NCBI GenBank assembly: GCA_002397355.1
Contig: DHAI01000120.1
Location: forward strand, 12,895 to 20,399
DNA length: 7,505 bases
From: Ruminococcaceae bacterium UBA4958
GTDB lineage: Bacteria; Bacillota; Clostridia; Oscillospirales; Acutalibacteraceae
Reading direction: 5' to 3'
Shown here: piece after piece, positions 5,876 to 7,505 of the stretch
How the letters are laid out: every line of letters starts with the position of its first letter
How positions within the stretch are numbered: position 1 is the first letter of the stretch
Position numbers and translations under genes: made by a program
Notes under the pieces: generated by a model
Databases searched by the model: none
Seen by the model: only the letters and a program-made list of their open reading frames with translations
Told to the model about the DNA's origin: nothing

Positions 5876-7084
5876 ATGATGCAAATGATTCGGCAAGTTG
5901 CCGCGGGGCAGGCCGCCCAGGTGCAAACCGGGCAAGCGGGCCGAGAGGATTCCGCGCGGGCCGCGGATGCGTTCCCGGCGCTGCTCCGTTCGGCGGCAAA
6001 AGCCGGACGGAACGAAGGGCGGACCGTAGACGACGGCGGAGAAGAAAAGGAGGGCCGCAGCCGGGAAAACAAAACCGGAAATCTTCTGTTGGCGCAGATA
6101 CCCAGCCAGACGGTTATTTTTCCGTTCGGCGCTGTGGACGCCGCGGCGGATCCGGCGCCCTCCCCGTCCGTCCTTTTCGATTCACCGGCAGCCGGCCAAC
6201 CCGTTCCGCAGGGGGATGTCCCCGCTGCCATTCCCCAGCCGGCGGCGCGGGAAAACGGTGTTGCCTTTCTGCAGAGCGCACAGGGGGAAAAAGCCGTGAG
6301 CTTTCCCGGGGCCGCTCCGGCGGCGAAGCCGGAGGCCGGGCCCGCATCGGCGGAAAAGACGCCGGCGCGGGAAGAAACTTATACGCCGGGCAGCGCGGCA
6401 GCACGGACCGCGCCGGGCGTCCCGGAGAAAAGCGTGGCGGCCCCGCCGGAGAGGACCGGATTTTCGCATTCGGAATCCTCCGGGGAAGAGCTTCCGGAGG
6501 AAAATCCCGCGGGAAAAACCGGCGACGAAAGCACGCAGCCTCAGAAAAAGCAGGAAATCCAGGGGGAGGAGAATCGGGCGTCCCCGGTTTTTAACCTGTA
6601 TGCGGGCGGCAATGTGGTCATCAAGGTTTCCGACGCGGAAGCGGCGCAGAGGCCGCAGGCGGTCCGCCAGGTCGTGCAGGCCGTGGCGCAGCGGGCGGAT
6701 CAGGGAAAGCGGGAATTTCAGGTCGAACTTTATCCGCAGAGCCTGGGCAGGGTTTCGGTCAAGCTTTCTTCGGAAAACGGCGTCCTCACCGTGGAGATCT
6801 CGGCGTCGAATCCGAAAACGCAGAACCTGCTCCTTTCCGGCTCGGAGGATATCCGCTCGATGCTGCAGGCTTCGACCGGCCGCAATGTGAATCTCGTGAG
6901 GCCGGAGCAGTTCGGCGGCTGGTATGCCCCTCGGGACGGCGGAGATTCCGGCGGGGCGCGGCAGGGGCAGGAAGAAGAAAAACGGCGGGAGTCCGCGGCC
7001 CGGCGCGGGCTGCGCGGCATTGGAGCGGCCGGCAGCATGGACGCGGGGGATTTTCTGTCCCTCATGCGGCAGATCACACAGTAG
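5876..7084 (+). CDS. fliK: Flagellar hook-length control protein FliK
   Basis: FliK is exported during hook growth, measures hook length and switches the FlhB export gate from rod/hook to filament substrates. From ATG 5876 it is 402 aa. The N-terminal two thirds (about 1-240) are low-complexity, rich in Pro, Ala, Gly, Glu and Lys, as expected for the poorly conserved ruler part. The conserved C-terminal hook domain (about 245-345) is clear: NVVIKVSDAEAAQRPQAVRQ, then VELYPQSLGRVSVKLSSENG (283-302), then LTVEISASNPKTQNLLLSG, matching the family's L-x-P-x-x-LG-x-V-V pattern. A Gly/Glu/Arg-rich tail ends in a helix DAGDFLSLMRQIT. The strong SD at 5858-5865 fixes the start; an in-frame ATG at 5780 would overlap fliJ and add 32 unrelated residues. 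Identification rests on the C-terminal domain and on position between fliJ and flgD. Confidence 0.94.
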   Translation: MMQMIRQVAAGQAAQVQTGQAGREDSARAADAFPALLRSAAKAGRNEGRTVDDGGEEKEGRSRENKTGNLLLAQIPSQTVIFPFGAVDAAADPAPSPSVLFDSPAAGQPVPQGDVPAAIPQPAARENGVAFLQSAQGEKAVSFPGAAPAAKPEAGPASAEKTPAREETYTPGSAAARTAPGVPEKSVAAPPERTGFSHSESSGEELPEENPAGKTGDESTQPQKKQEIQGEENRASPVFNLYAGGNVVIKVSDAEAAQRPQAVRQVVQAVAQRADQGKREFQVELYPQSLGRVSVKLSSENGVLTVEISASNPKTQNLLLSGSEDIRSMLQASTGRNVNLVRPEQFGGWYAPRDGGDSGGARQGQEEEKRRESAARRGLRGIGAAGSMDAGDFLSLMRQITQ

Positions 7085-7106
7085 ACGAAAAGGCGGGTGA
7101 AAGACA

Positions 7107-7505
7107 ATGGAAATTTCGGAACTGTCGGGCTCGGCGCCCTATGGCGCGGCGTTCGAAACCGCGGAGCCCGCGGCTGTAACCACCGGGCGGCCTGTGAGCG
7201 CGGCCGCCTCCGACGCTTCGAGCGGCGGCCTGAGCATGACGGATTTTCTGAAGCTTCTCGCGGCGCAGTTCAAGAATCAGGACATCATGAACCCGACGGA
7301 CAACACGGAGTATATCTCCGAGCTGGCGCAGTTTTCCTCCATCCAGGCGATGAATACGCTTACGTCCTATGCGGACCGCCAGTACGCCGCTTCCCTGGTG
7401 GGAAAAATCGTCCGGGTGTCGAAGACCGACGCGGAGGGAAAGAGAGTGTTCGACATCGGGAAGGTCGGCTATGTGGATTTTTCGTCGATGGACGGAACGA
7501 GCGCG
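7107..7505 (+). CDS. flgD: Flagellar hook cap/assembly protein FlgD (5' part)
   Basis: FlgD is exported to the rod tip, where it forms the cap under which hook subunits (FlgE) polymerise, and it is later discarded. The first 133 codons are present and the frame is open at the window end. A flexible Ala/Ser-rich N-terminus (about 1-45) leads into the conserved core: MTDFLKLLAAQFKNQDIMNP, then TDNTEYISELAQFSSIQAMN, the hallmark of FlgD. After this, SLVGKIVRV and a strand-rich segment begin the tudor-like part. The usual Q-D-P in the core is Q-D-I here. ATG 7107 has a moderate SD (AAAAGGCGGG, 7088-7097) with about 9 bases spacing, and the gene starts 22 bases after fliK. This is the fliK-flgD order of Bacillota fla operons. 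Confidence 0.95.
   Translation, partial: MEISELSGSAPYGAAFETAEPAAVTTGRPVSAAASDASSGGLSMTDFLKLLAAQFKNQDIMNPTDNTEYISELAQFSSIQAMNTLTSYADRQYAASLVGKIVRVSKTDAEGKRVFDIGKVGYVDFSSMDGTSA

Noticed and set aside
6315..6334. 7-base inverted repeat with a 6-base loop in fliK
   Set aside because: No T tract follows, it sits in mid-gene, and the local GC-rich Ala/Pro codons make it likely by chance.
6476..6501. Perfect 8-base inverted repeat (6476-6483 with 6494-6501), considered as a terminator or attenuator
   Set aside because: It lies inside the fliK coding region and is followed by A residues, not a T run. Such short GC-rich stems are expected by chance in this low-complexity Pro/Glu-rich segment.
1..7505. 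Search for a novel system, mobile element, CRISPR array or RNA gene
   Set aside because: Coding sequence of known flagellar genes fills nearly the whole window; gaps are at most 67 bases, and base composition looks uniform by eye with no sign of insertion or transfer.

Overview
The window is one continuous stretch of a flagellar basal-body, export and hook operon. All genes lie on the + strand and are tightly packed: flgC (3' end only), fliE, fliF, fliG, fliH, fliI, fliJ, fliK and flgD (5' part only). The order matches the Bacillota (Firmicutes) fla/che operon type, flgB-flgC-fliE-fliF-fliG-fliH-fliI-fliJ-(ylxF)-fliK-flgD. The DNA is clearly GC-rich with mostly G/C third codon positions. Together with purine-rich Shine-Dalgarno (SD) sequences, this suggests a high-GC clostridial lineage (Oscillospiraceae-like). 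The phylum is fairly secure from gene order; the family is a guess.

Layout. 2-304 is the end of the rod protein FlgC. 310-621 is FliE, the adapter between MS ring and rod. 657-2282 is FliF, the MS ring. 2275-3285 is FliG, the rotor/C-ring protein. 3269-4042, 4062-5363 and 5365-5808 are FliH, FliI and FliJ, the soluble ATPase complex of the flagellar type III export apparatus. A 67-base gap (5809-5875) carrying a near-perfect SD leads into FliK (5876-7084), the hook-length control protein. FlgD, the hook cap, starts at 7107 and runs off the end. Gene joints are overlaps (fliF/fliG, fliG/fliH) or short gaps, as in a translationally coupled operon. I see no promoter, terminator, RNA gene, mobile element or CRISPR array, so the promoter should lie upstream of the window.

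How the genes work together. FliF forms the ring in the membrane, FliG binds its C-terminal tail and turns it, and FliE joins the ring to the rod that includes FlgC. FliH-FliI-FliJ deliver and help unfold substrates for the export gate. FlgD caps the growing hook and FliK measures it and switches export specificity.

I found no undescribed system; this is a conventional flagellar locus. The points most worth a second look are the altered charge cluster in the FliG C-terminal domain (His and Ser where well-studied FliG proteins have Arg and Asp/Glu), an uninterrupted eight-glycine GxxxG ladder in FliH, the absence of a ylxF/motE gene between fliJ and fliK, and several unusual translation-start contexts.
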